DNA of 40,591 nt from Anaerolineales bacterium. Its GTDB lineage: Bacteria; Chloroflexota; Anaerolineae; Anaerolineales; UBA11858. Made by a program: the position numbers and the translations under genes. Positions 8,016 to 15,157 of this stretch are shown piece after piece (position 1 is the stretch's first letter; each line of letters opens with the position of its first letter). Location of the stretch: the NCBI GenBank assembly GCA_016785015.1, contig JADHTJ010000025.1, positions 1-40,591 of the forward strand, in the 5' to 3' direction. The notes beneath the pieces were generated by a model. It was not told the DNA's origin, ran no database searches, and worked only from the letters and a program-made list of their open reading frames with translations.

Positions 8016-8852
8016 ATGCCAATTTATATGGACCGTCATTATGTCGAAGGCGCCACAAAACATGCCCTCGCCAATGCCCATGAAAGAGATCTTGAAGTAC
8101 AAAATAAACATGGCCTGCAATTCCTGACCTATTGGTTCGATGAGGTTCGCAGTACAGCCTTCTGCCTGGTCGATGCCCCTGATAAGGAATCTATTCAACA
8201 CGCGCATAATGAAGCGCATGGATCTGTACCCCATGAAATCATAGAAGTTGACCCATCGATTGTGGAGGCGTTCTTGGGCAGAGTGAAGGACCCAAGCCCT
8301 GTCGATTCTTCGGGGGATACTCCTATTGATTCGGCTTTTCGGGCAATTATGTTTACCGACCTGAAAGATTCGACTCGCATGTCAACGGAACTGGGAGACA
8401 CAAAAGCCTTGCATCTACTCCATGTGCACAATTTACTAACAAGAAACACACTCCGAGAATTTCAAGGCACTGAAGTCAAACACACCGGAGACGGTTTTCT
8501 GGCTTCCTTCGCATCTGTGCCAATTGCGGTCAAATGCGCCGTGGCGATACAAAAAGCATTTGATAAGCACAACCAGGAAACCCCCGAGGATGCACTGTAT
8601 GTCAAGATTGGTATGACTACCGGCGAACCTATCGAAGACCATGGCGATCTATTTGGAGCCGCCGTAAATTTGGCCGCTCGTCTTTGTGAGCATGCTGATG
8701 CGAGCCAGATCCTTGTCGCCCCAGACGTGAGAGATAGATGCAACGATATGGCGCTTCCATTCTCCGAATTTGAAGATTTCACCCCCAAAGGCTTTGATCA
8801 TGCCATACGGCTGCACAAAGTTGATTGGCAGTTAGCCAAATTTGGAGAATGA
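8016..8852 (+). CDS. DUF4242 domain fused to a class III adenylate/guanylate cyclase
   Basis: The 278-residue protein has two parts. Residues 1-80 (MPIYMDRHYVEGAT ... AFCLVDAPDKESI ... VPHEIIEV) match the DUF4242 family, small ferredoxin-like proteins of which one is reported to bind nickel. Residues about 107-275 are a class III nucleotide cyclase with metal Asp115 (FTDLKDST), Asp159 (KHTGDGF) and the transition-state Asn218/Arg222 pair (VNLAARL). All catalytic residues seem present, so it should make cAMP or cGMP. No membrane segment is seen, so it is cytosolic. GGAG seven bases before the ATG at 8016 decides the start over an upstream TTG. DUF4242 probably acts as a metal or ligand sensor, which is inference. 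Confidence 0.85.
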   Translation: MPIYMDRHYVEGATKHALANAHERDLEVQNKHGLQFLTYWFDEVRSTAFCLVDAPDKESIQHAHNEAHGSVPHEIIEVDPSIVEAFLGRVKDPSPVDSSGDTPIDSAFRAIMFTDLKDSTRMSTELGDTKALHLLHVHNLLTRNTLREFQGTEVKHTGDGFLASFASVPIAVKCAVAIQKAFDKHNQETPEDALYVKIGMTTGEPIEDHGDLFGAAVNLAARLCEHADASQILVAPDVRDRCNDMALPFSEFEDFTPKGFDHAIRLHKVDWQLAKFGE

Positions 8853-8853
8853 C

Positions 8854-9300
8854 ATGAACTTCATTCCCAACTGGATTAAATCAATACTGCATCTGATCTA
8901 CGTTTCTCTCATAAATCCATTTGTGATTGCCATCAATTTTGTGTTGATTTGGTCTAACCTTTCAGAACAAACATCGACCAATGTTAATAAGCTATTTGGA
9001 TTTTCTATCATTGCATATATTCTGGCCGGAGTGATCCTAGCAGCCTTATTAAGTGCAATTCTATTTATCATCGTCAGGGCTCTCACAAAAACGTCCTATG
9101 CAGAATTTCGCAGAATAGATACGATCGCACAGCTGCCTTATGTGCTGTTCTTTTTCTTCTCAATTCTCTTCATGACAGGTGAAATTGAGGGCAATATCAT
9201 GGGCTTCATTTTCTTCCCTGCATACATCATCTTGACCCTGATCACTGTTCCCATCTCCTTCGCTCTGTCTATAATCTTGATCCGTAGAGCACGCAACTAG
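8854..9300 (+). CDS. Small four-helix membrane protein of unknown function
   Basis: The 148-residue protein is almost entirely hydrophobic, with four predicted membrane helices (about residues 10-35, 47-77, 90-108 and 114-142). It ends in a short basic tail, RRARN. It starts one base after the cyclase stop codon. GGAGA within the cyclase gene serves as ribosome-binding site, so coupling with the cyclase is likely. No family is recognised. It could anchor or receive the nucleotide signal, but nothing in the sequence shows this. Confidence 0.75.
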   Translation: MNFIPNWIKSILHLIYVSLINPFVIAINFVLIWSNLSEQTSTNVNKLFGFSIIAYILAGVILAALLSAILFIIVRALTKTSYAEFRRIDTIAQLPYVLFFFFSILFMTGEIEGNIMGFIFFPAYIILTLITVPISFALSIILIRRARN

Positions 9301-9302
9301 CC

Positions 9303-9470
9303 ATGAAAAACCTGATCATTCAACTCATCGGTGTGATCATGCTCGGTCACTCCAGCCTCGATAGGGTTATTGGCTACGGCCTGAAATATCCCGATTCTTT
9401 TCAACACACGCATTTGGGCATGATTGGCAAAAATGCAAAATCACCATCGACTCCTCTGAAAAAAAACTAA
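9303..9470 (+). pseudogene. C-terminal remnant of a DUF4260 membrane protein
   Basis: This 55-codon ORF begins MKNLIIQLIGVIMLGH and continues LDRVIGYGLKYP, then THLGMIG. That is the conserved C-terminal signature of DUF4260 proteins. The family normally has about 110-120 residues with several membrane helices; the first half is absent here. It starts two bases after the preceding stop and ends just before hairpin element B. I read it as a truncated relic, possibly cut by the deletion or insertion that brought the hairpin. Confidence 0.65.
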
Positions 9471-9481
9471 CAGACGAGGGC

Positions 9482-9540
9482 TTTCGCCGGAATATATGGG
9501 GGTGGTTGCTCCACAACCACCCCCATATATTCCAGCGAAA
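9482..9540. repeat. Long hairpin element B with a G-rich arm
   Basis: Arms 9489-9508 and 9514-9533 are perfectly complementary over 20 bp, around GGGGGTGGTTG, with a 5-base loop. They extend to 27 bp with one mismatch (9482-9508 and 9514-9540). Flanking bases show weaker extended pairing. The element lies between the DUF4260 remnant and the MOSC gene and may also stop transcription. Confidence 0.8.
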
Positions 9541-9590
9541 AACTCGCTTGGTGGCTTTTTGCAGTAGAGACACTATGAGTACGAAAAAAA

Positions 9591-10160
9591 ATGAGCACAA
9601 CTAAAGACATCAAAATTATGACCATGGAAGAGCTTGAGGCGGGACTGGACTATATTTCTCAATCTCCAAAAAACGTGGGCATTGTTGAATTAATTGTGCG
9701 CCGCCCCAACATGGGAGGGCGGGAAATTATTCCCGAAGCTGAACTTCATCCCGATGAGGGGCTCATGGGTGATAACTGGAAATCTCGTGGAAGTTCCCGT
9801 TCTGACAATGGCAAGGCGCATAAAGAAACCCAAATTACGTTGATAAACTCCCGACTTATCGCTTTGTTGGCTGGTGAAAAATCGCGTTGGGCACTGGCCG
9901 GAGATCAACTCTACGTCGATCTGGATTTGAGTTTAGAAAATTTACCCCCAGGCACGCATTTGAAGATTGGCACAGCGACCATTGAAGTAACCGCGCAACC
10001 TCACACGGGGTGTGGAAAATTCATGGATTGGTATGGGGTAGATTCGGTGAAGTTTGTCAATTCATCCCAGAGAAAAAACCTGCGCTTACGCGGCATCAAC
10101 GCAAATATTGTCCAACCCGGTATCATTAGGGTTGGGGATAGCGTTGAGAAGATGCGATAA
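9591..10160 (+). CDS. MOSC-domain protein
   Basis: The 189-residue protein has the MOSC (Mo-cofactor sulfurase C-terminal) fold. Landmarks are an N-terminal strand GIVELIVRRP, HPDEGLMGDNWKSRG, the loop QITLIN, and HTGCGKF with the conserved Cys that is thought to carry sulfur. A late RGINANIVQPG strand completes the fold. Single-domain MOSC proteins bind or transfer metal-sulfur groups or oxidise N-hydroxylated compounds; the substrate cannot be read here. No good ribosome-binding site precedes ATG 9591. A second, out-of-frame ATG at 9575 lies in a similar context. The VOC gene follows after two bases. Confidence 0.85.
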   Translation: MSTTKDIKIMTMEELEAGLDYISQSPKNVGIVELIVRRPNMGGREIIPEAELHPDEGLMGDNWKSRGSSRSDNGKAHKETQITLINSRLIALLAGEKSRWALAGDQLYVDLDLSLENLPPGTHLKIGTATIEVTAQPHTGCGKFMDWYGVDSVKFVNSSQRKNLRLRGINANIVQPGIIRVGDSVEKMR

Positions 10161-10162
10161 TA

Positions 10163-10531
10163 ATGAAGAAACTCGTTGAATTAGCCTTTTTTGTCGATGA
10201 TGTTGAAGCAAATGCAAATTTCTATCGCGGCCTACTTGGCGTCGAGCCTGTCGCACAGTCTGAGGGCATGGCCATTTTAATGTCGGGGGATACGAAGATT
10301 TTCATTCACAAAAAGTACACACCTGGTGAGGGCGAATTACCTCCTGAAAATCACCTGGCCTTCACAGTTGAAGATATCGATGGCGAATGCAAAAATCTAA
10401 CAAACCAAGGCATTGAAATTGAAGTTGAGCCCAAAGATTATTATTGGGGGCGTTCGGCCTATTTACGAGCCCCCGATGGGCAACTCATCGAACTCATTCA
10501 GGAGCCAAAAAAAACAGAGGGGTGTGCATAG
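10163..10531 (+). CDS. VOC-superfamily (glyoxalase/dioxygenase-fold) protein
   Basis: The 122-residue protein shows the paired beta-alpha-beta-beta-beta modules of the vicinal oxygen chelate fold: ELAFFVDDVEANANFYRGLLG at the start, HLAFTVEDIDGECKNL in the middle, and YLRAPDGQLIELIQEP at the end. The last motif carries the usual metal-site Glu, and HLAF supplies a His. The role could be a glyoxalase-like enzyme or a resistance or binding protein. It begins two bases after the MOSC stop, so the two are one transcription unit. Confidence 0.8.
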   Translation: MKKLVELAFFVDDVEANANFYRGLLGVEPVAQSEGMAILMSGDTKIFIHKKYTPGEGELPPENHLAFTVEDIDGECKNLTNQGIEIEVEPKDYYWGRSAYLRAPDGQLIELIQEPKKTEGCA

Positions 10532-10549
10532 TGATTATTTTGAACCAAT

Positions 10550-10760
10550 CAGAGATTGAAATCTCTGCTGAGATAGGAAGTCCGTTTTAAACGGACTTGG
10601 TATTTCGGTAGAAAATTCATTTTCGCTGAAAATCGCGAGGCACGCACGGGGATGAATTCCCCGTGCTATTAAGCAGCACCCGACGAATCGGGCTTGGAAG
10701 CAAGCGAACAAACCGGATTCATCGGGTGCTATTTTGTAGCCATGGAATTCATTCCGGGGC
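10550..10760. repeat. Cluster of short palindromic repeats
   Basis: Four hairpins are packed here: CAGAGATT (10550-10557 with 10560-10567), AAGTCCGTTT (10578-10587 with 10589-10598), GCACGGGGA (10644-10652 with 10658-10666) and AGCACCCGA (10675-10683 with 10722-10730, extending to about 18 bp with mismatches). Similar AAGTCCGTTT palindromes are, from memory, frequent in Chloroflexota and cyanobacteria. No gene is visible. Nothing further was seen from 10761 to 10847. Confidence 0.75.
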
Positions 10761-10847
10761 GGTTCGCGATTGTCAGATCAATATGTGAAAACTCAATATT
10801 TAGGTATACCCAGATCAAGGTCAGGATTACTGCATAAGATCAATTAA

Positions 10848-11007
10848 TAACTCATGTTACGCAAAAGTGGACTTGTGAGAGTTCAAACCTACCTCACCCT
10901 CCGCCCTCTCCCAAGGGGAGAGGGGACTTTGTCCCTTCTCCCCTTGGGAGAAGGTTGGGATGAGGGAGAACGGTAGCTTCTTTTGTTTTGCTACGTAACA
11001 TGAGTTA
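10848..11007 (+). mobile_element. 160-bp palindromic element (type R2) with TAACTCATGTTACG ends
   Basis: The ends are inverted copies of TAACTCATGTTACG (10848 onward, and ending at 11007). The interior holds a large hairpin built from CCCTCTCCC and GGGAGAGGG tracts (about 10900-10970). A second copy lies in reverse orientation at 20235-20377 with one decayed end. There is no coding capacity, so it would need a transposase supplied from elsewhere. The same outer ends occur on hairpin element C. Confidence 0.75.
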
Positions 11008-11018
11008 ATAATTTACCT

Positions 11019-11171
11019 GTCATTCTGAGCGACAAAAGGAGCGAATAATCTTTGTATTTGTCACTCAAAGAGTAAGATTCTTCGTCGCTTCAGCCGCTTC
11101 GCTTCCTTTCGCTCCTCAGAATGACAGTTCTGCGGCTGATTTCAATGTCCACGGTTAAGTTCCGTCCTACC
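11019..11171 (+). mobile_element. Left-truncated copy of the 170-bp MITE, followed by a degenerate unit
   Basis: From TGTCATTCTGAGCG to CCGTCCTACC this matches the two complete copies at 20816-20985 and 31712-31881. The left terminal repeat is missing and the middle has extra bases (GCCGCTTCGCTTCC). A further weak relative (GAGATTCTTCG ... CTCAGTATGACA) follows to about 11236, before the aldo/keto reductase gene. Confidence 0.75.
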
Positions 11172-11264
11172 AGCGAAGGATCTTTCACCTTAATGTTTGA
11201 GATTCTTCGCCTTAGCGGGACTCAGTATGACAAATGGTTAGATGAAACTTGTTCTCCAGTTCGA

Positions 11265-12263
11265 TTACCAGGCATAAGCCATCGGTGCTTCACCACCCGG
11301 GCCAGGAAAAATCTCATCTAATTTCTGAAGTGTTTCTTCATCCAATTCGATCTCGGTGGCATGCACAGCGCTCTCAAGCTGCTCTATGGTGCGCGGCCCA
11401 ATGATCGGGGCAGTCACAACGGGATTGTGCAACAGCCATGCCAGGGCTACCTCTCCAGGAGGATGTCCCAACTCTTTGCAAAGCGCTTCATATTTTTCTA
11501 ACTGCCCGCGTTTTTCCTCGACTCGCTTCTCGAATTCCTTTCCTTTTCTACGCCCGGTATTGAGTTTTTCTAAAGCACCACCCAAAAGCCCCCCAGCTAA
11601 TGGGCTCCAGGGGATCAACCCCAAACCGTAATGACGGCAGGCCGGGACGACTTCCAACTCGACTGTGCGGTTGTCAAGATGGTAGATGCTTTGCTCGCTG
11701 ACCAAACCCAGCATGCCGCGCTTGGAGGCCTCTTGGCAAGCAGTGGCGATATCCCACCCAGCGAAGTTGCTGGAACCGACGTAAACCACCTTGCCCTGTT
11801 TGACCAACGCATCAAATCCCTGCCAGGCTTCTTCCCAAGGGCAATTACGGTCGATGTGATGCATCTGATAGAGGTCAATCCATTCGGTTTGCAGGCGCTT
11901 CAAACTACCATCGCAGTGCTTACGGATCTTATAGGCGCTCAGGCTCTGGCCATCGGTGTTGACTTCGGGCAGAATATCCGATCGATCCACCGGGTTGTAC
12001 ACCTTTGTTGCCAAGACTGTCGCATCGCGACGACCACCGCCTTGAGCAAACCAACGTCCAATAATTTCTTCTGTAAGTCCTTTCTCGACATCCCAACCAT
12101 AAATATCGGCTGTATCGAAAAAATTGATCCCCATCTCCAGGGCACGGTCCATAATTTCAAAACTATCTTCTTCTGTTGTGTGCCAGCCAAAATTCATCGT
12201 CCCCAAACAAAGATTGCTGACCAGCACGCCATGTTTTCCTAAGCGTTTATGTTGAATTGCCAT
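11265..12263 (-). CDS. Aldo/keto reductase
   Basis: The 332-residue NADPH-dependent oxidoreductase has the full AKR tetrad: Asp50 and Tyr55 (FFDTADIYG), Lys87 (ATKVY) and His135 (YQMHHID). The cofactor-binding end VTAPIIGPRT is present. It resembles the YajO/YghZ-like AKR group, which reduce aldehydes and ketones of unknown physiological origin. AAGGAG with a suitable spacing before the ATG supports the start. Hairpin element C begins 21 bases upstream of the start codon, so it lies in the 5' leader or promoter region. Length is normal. Confidence 0.92.
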   Translation of the reverse strand: MAIQHKRLGKHGVLVSNLCLGTMNFGWHTTEEDSFEIMDRALEMGINFFDTADIYGWDVEKGLTEEIIGRWFAQGGGRRDATVLATKVYNPVDRSDILPEVNTDGQSLSAYKIRKHCDGSLKRLQTEWIDLYQMHHIDRNCPWEEAWQGFDALVKQGKVVYVGSSNFAGWDIATACQEASKRGMLGLVSEQSIYHLDNRTVELEVVPACRHYGLGLIPWSPLAGGLLGGALEKLNTGRRKGKEFEKRVEEKRGQLEKYEALCKELGHPPGEVALAWLLHNPVVTAPIIGPRTIEQLESAVHATEIELDEETLQKLDEIFPGPGGEAPMAYAW

Positions 12264-12283
12264 TTTTCACTCCTTTTCATGAA

Positions 12284-12395
12284 TAACTCATGTTACGCAA
12301 CCTAAAGAGAACCTCCCTGGGAATAGGGGGTGGGGGCTTCGCCCCCCACCCCCTATTTCCAGGGAAACCTCGCTACGTGTGCGTAACACGAGTGA
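12284..12395. mobile_element. Hairpin element C (112 bp) with R2-like terminal inverted repeats
   Basis: Outer ends TAACTCATGTTACGCA (from 12284) and TGCGTAACACGAGTGA (to 12395) are inverted repeats with a few mismatches and match the ends of the 160-bp R2 element. The core arms 12315-12336 and 12343-12364 pair over 22 bp with one mismatch, around GGGGGTGGGGG. The left half recurs as a fragment at 20379-20415. Confidence 0.78.
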
Positions 12396-12445
12396 ATAAT
12401 CTGTAATGGTCAAGGGTAGATTGAACACAATTCTGATGCAACTTT

Positions 12446-12524
12446 CACCGCTGAGACGCGGAGTTCGCAGAGTTTTTCTCCTGCAAAATGCGAGAATCTC
12501 CGCGTTCTCTGCGACTCTGCGGTG
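12446..12524. repeat. CACCGC-GAGACGCGGAG hairpin repeat
   Basis: Inverted repeat with ends CACCGCTGAGACGCGGAG and, on the right, its approximate complement ending CTCTGCGGTG. A close relative is at 33924-33994 and a looser one at 35598-35673. It lies downstream of the SDR gene stop on the minus strand. Spacing and hairpin form rule out a CRISPR repeat. Confidence 0.75.
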
Positions 12525-12551
12525 TTCAGCCTTCTATTAACTAATACATTT

Positions 12552-13352
12552 TTATGAATAATCTGCAAATACGTTTCGCTTCTTAAAGGGGCGCATCATT
12601 ATCCTACCCAAATATCTCCAAGGAGAAGAATAATTAATCACAACACCGGATTTTTGGTTCCCCAAAATCTTACGCGTCAGCCACGGGCTAACATTCTCAA
12701 CTGTATCGGCAATGATGTTGAAAATTCCCCGCACACGCTCAAGTCTTTCAGGATCGTCCTCGAAATGTTGCATCACAAAATCAGTGATCACCATCCCCGG
12801 TCGCAATGAACCGATGATCAATTTGCTTTCCTTAAGATCCTTGGCCAAAGATTTGGTGAAGAAATGGATGCCAGCCTTGGTTGTTCCATACACAGAGGCC
12901 ATGCCCGGGCGCACTGTCCCATCGCTGCCATAGCCCTCCATATTATAGAGAGCACCAAATCCCTGATCCTGCATTCCCTTAATGGCTACATTGCTGCCAT
13001 AGATCGTTCCTAAAATATTTGCCGAAATCACACCCTGGATTTCTTCGGTAGGGATCTCCCATACATTGCCCCCTGGACCACTAGTGCCGGCATTATTGAT
13101 CCAAATATCAACTTGATTGAATTGCTTGATGGCACTGTCCCAGAGATGCTGGAGTTGGGCGGGATCAGCCACATCACAGGGAACTCCCAGAATCCTTTCG
13201 GGCTGGTATTTGCTCCCTAACACTGCTACTGCCTCCTGAACTCTTTTCTCGGTCCGCCCATTTACGATCACTGCGCAGCCAGATTTCAAAAACGACTCCG
13301 CCATACCAAAACCAATGCCGCTGGTACTGCCGGTGATGACAACCGTATTCAT
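12552..13352 (-). CDS. Short-chain dehydrogenase/reductase
   Basis: The 266-residue classical SDR has TGSTSGIG (7-14), NNAG (86-89), Ser143 and the YxxxK pair Tyr155/Lys159. The stretch LYNMEGYGSDG then SVYGTTKAG and LRPGMVITD resembles the NYC1/NOL chlorophyll b reductase-like branch of SDRs. I would not claim that substrate without phylogeny. GGAG six bases before the ATG supports the start. It is divergent from the HI0933-type gene, with 77 bases between the start codons. Confidence 0.88.
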   Translation of the reverse strand: MNTVVITGSTSGIGFGMAESFLKSGCAVIVNGRTEKRVQEAVAVLGSKYQPERILGVPCDVADPAQLQHLWDSAIKQFNQVDIWINNAGTSGPGGNVWEIPTEEIQGVISANILGTIYGSNVAIKGMQDQGFGALYNMEGYGSDGTVRPGMASVYGTTKAGIHFFTKSLAKDLKESKLIIGSLRPGMVITDFVMQHFEDDPERLERVRGIFNIIADTVENVSPWLTRKILGNQKSGVVINYSSPWRYLGRIMMRPFKKRNVFADYS

Positions 13353-13429
13353 TGATTACTCCATGCTAATTTTAGTAATGCCGTCCGTATTGTAATCCAA
13401 GTTTCCTGCAAACAAGATAAAATATCCTT

Positions 13430-14686
13430 ATGGAAACTCGTCAAATCATCGTCATCGGTGGTGGCGCGGCAGGCCTGATGGCCGCCGGTCAGGCCGCCCA
13501 ACTTGGAGCCAGGGTCACACTGCTCGAAAAGATGGACTCCCCCGGCCGTAAGCTCTTCATCAGCGGCAAGGGGCGCTGCAACATCACTAATGTTGCGCCG
13601 ATCAATGAGTTCATCGAGCACTTCGGCCGCAACGGACGTTTCTTACGCCAGGCATTCCACCGTTACTTCTCTGAAGATTTATTGGCCTTCTTCCATGAAC
13701 ACAGCGTCCCCACGATTACCGAACGCGGCGGGCGCGTCTTCCCGGCCAGCGGGCTCTCATCGGATGTAGTAAATGCCCTGGTCAATTGGGCCACCTACGA
13801 GGGAGTCAAAATTTGGACTCAATCCCCCGTTGAAGAAATTCTGCTCGAAGACGGACGCGTTATAGGGGTCAAAACCGAACACACACAACTTGATGCCGAC
13901 GCAGTGATCATCGCCACCGGAGGCGCATCTTATCCGGGCACCGGCTCCACAGGCGATGGCTACCAATTCGCCCAACGCGTCGGGCACAGCATCATACCCA
14001 TCCGACCAGCGCTGGTGCCCCTGGTCACGGCTAGGTCGTTAGCCAAAGAACTCCAGGGACTTAGCCTGCGCAATGTGGCAGTCACTGTGTGGACGAATGG
14101 GAAAAAATCCGACAGCGCATTTGGCGAAATGCTCTTCACGCATTTCGGCGTTTCCGGGCCGATAATCTTGACACTGAGCAGAGACATTGTCGACTCGCTG
14201 CGGTCGGGGAAGAAAGTTGCCCTCTCCATTGATTTAAAGCCCGCCCTGGACGAAGTGAAACTAGATGCTCGCCTGCTGCGCGATCTTAAAGAATTCAGCA
14301 ACAAACAATTCAAGACAATACTGAAGGAACTGCTGCCCAATTCCCTGATCCCTGTATGCACCAAACTGACCGGCATCCCAGAGGGTAAAGTTGGCCACCA
14401 GATCAGTGCTGATGAACGCAAAAGATTGCGTTCATGGTTGAAAAATTTCCGGCTGGAAATAAGCGCTCATCGCAAATTTAACCAGGCCATTGTCACCGCT
14501 GGGGGTGTGGATACGCGTGAGATCGATCCTAAGACCATGCAGTCGCGGTTGGTTGAGGGGCTCTATTTCGCTGGCGAGGTACTTGATGTCGATGCGGACA
14601 CCGGCGGCTACAACTTGCAAGCCGCTTTCTCCACCGGCTGGCTAGCTGGACGTTCTGCAGCAAATCAGAATAAAAACCAGAGATAA
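13430..14686 (+). CDS. HI0933/BaiN-family NAD(P)/FAD-dependent oxidoreductase
   Basis: The 418-residue flavoprotein has the family pattern. FAD motif GGGAAG is at 10-15, followed by SGKGRCNITN near residue 45. The middle has ATGGASYPGTGSTGDGY, and MLFTHFGVSGPIIL marks the HI0933 domain. The C-terminal FAD contact is LYFAGEVLDVDADTGGYNLQ. Characterised relatives include BaiN, a bile-acid dehydrogenation enzyme, and many are annotated YhiN; the substrate is unknown here. No clear ribosome-binding site precedes the ATG, so the mRNA may be nearly leaderless. The stop codon falls inside the left arm of a hairpin, which may end or attenuate transcription before the AhpD-like gene. Confidence 0.93.
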   Translation: METRQIIVIGGGAAGLMAAGQAAQLGARVTLLEKMDSPGRKLFISGKGRCNITNVAPINEFIEHFGRNGRFLRQAFHRYFSEDLLAFFHEHSVPTITERGGRVFPASGLSSDVVNALVNWATYEGVKIWTQSPVEEILLEDGRVIGVKTEHTQLDADAVIIATGGASYPGTGSTGDGYQFAQRVGHSIIPIRPALVPLVTARSLAKELQGLSLRNVAVTVWTNGKKSDSAFGEMLFTHFGVSGPIILTLSRDIVDSLRSGKKVALSIDLKPALDEVKLDARLLRDLKEFSNKQFKTILKELLPNSLIPVCTKLTGIPEGKVGHQISADERKRLRSWLKNFRLEISAHRKFNQAIVTAGGVDTREIDPKTMQSRLVEGLYFAGEVLDVDADTGGYNLQAAFSTGWLAGRSAANQNKNQR

Positions 14687-14740
14687 ATGGGCTGAGCGGG
14701 GGGAAAATTCTTATCCCATTCATCTCTGTTATCTCTGGTT
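14675..14740. repeat. Hairpin spanning the stop codon of the HI0933-type gene
   Basis: Perfect 12-bp arms AACCAGAGATAA (14675-14686) and TTATCTCTGGTT (14729-14740) enclose a second pair, ATGGG/CCCAT. The TAA of the gene is the last three bases of the left arm. It could stabilise the 3' end or act as a weak terminator; there is no long T tract. Confidence 0.7.
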
Positions 14741-14767
14741 GATAAAACGAAATATCAGGAGCAATGT

Positions 14768-15124
14768 ATGACAAACCGAATGGATGAATTCCACGCCTAT
14801 CGCCAGAAGATGAACGAGCGCATATTCGAGATCGATCACCTGGGTATCAAGCGCTTTTTCAACCTGGACAGCGCAGCTTACAGAGATGGTGCTCTCGATG
14901 AAAAAACAAAGGAATTACTGGGATTGGTGGCCTCGGCGGTATTGCGCTGCAATGATTGCATCGACTACCATCTTGATCAATGTACCGAAGCGGGCTGGAG
15001 CGACGCAGAGCTTTACGACGCGCTCAACGTGGCTTTAGTCGTAGGCGGCAGTATCGTCATTCCCCATCTGCGTCACGCCGTTGAGACGATTGATCTGTTG
15101 CGAGCACAAAGCAGCAGCGAATGA
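14768..15124 (+). CDS. AhpD-like carboxymuconolactone decarboxylase-family protein
   Basis: The 118-residue helical protein carries the AhpD/CMD motif RCNDCIDYHL, with the redox pair Cys61/Cys64 and His68. Proteins with this CxxC motif act as thiol peroxidases or disulfide partners; those lacking it are decarboxylases, so a redox role is the better guess. AGGAG six bases before the ATG supports the start. It lies 33 bases before an MFS exporter and follows a flavoprotein, so a small stress or detoxification unit is plausible. Confidence 0.87.
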   Translation: MTNRMDEFHAYRQKMNERIFEIDHLGIKRFFNLDSAAYRDGALDEKTKELLGLVASAVLRCNDCIDYHLDQCTEAGWSDAELYDALNVALVVGGSIVIPHLRHAVETIDLLRAQSSSE

Positions 15125-15157
15125 GACCTTCAAAGCACACGATAATACAGTGCCACT

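Noticed and set aside
10550..11171. Possible CRISPR array
   Set aside because: Repeats are of different types, are palindromic with unequal spacing, and have no uniform spacers or cas genes nearby.
11631..12242. 203-codon plus-strand frame opposite the aldo/keto reductase
   Set aside because: The minus-strand frame carries all catalytic motifs of the AKR family, so this is a shadow.
14103..14421. Minus-strand frame of about 150 codons inside the HI0933-type gene
   Set aside because: It is opposite a well-conserved flavoprotein frame and has no independent signal.
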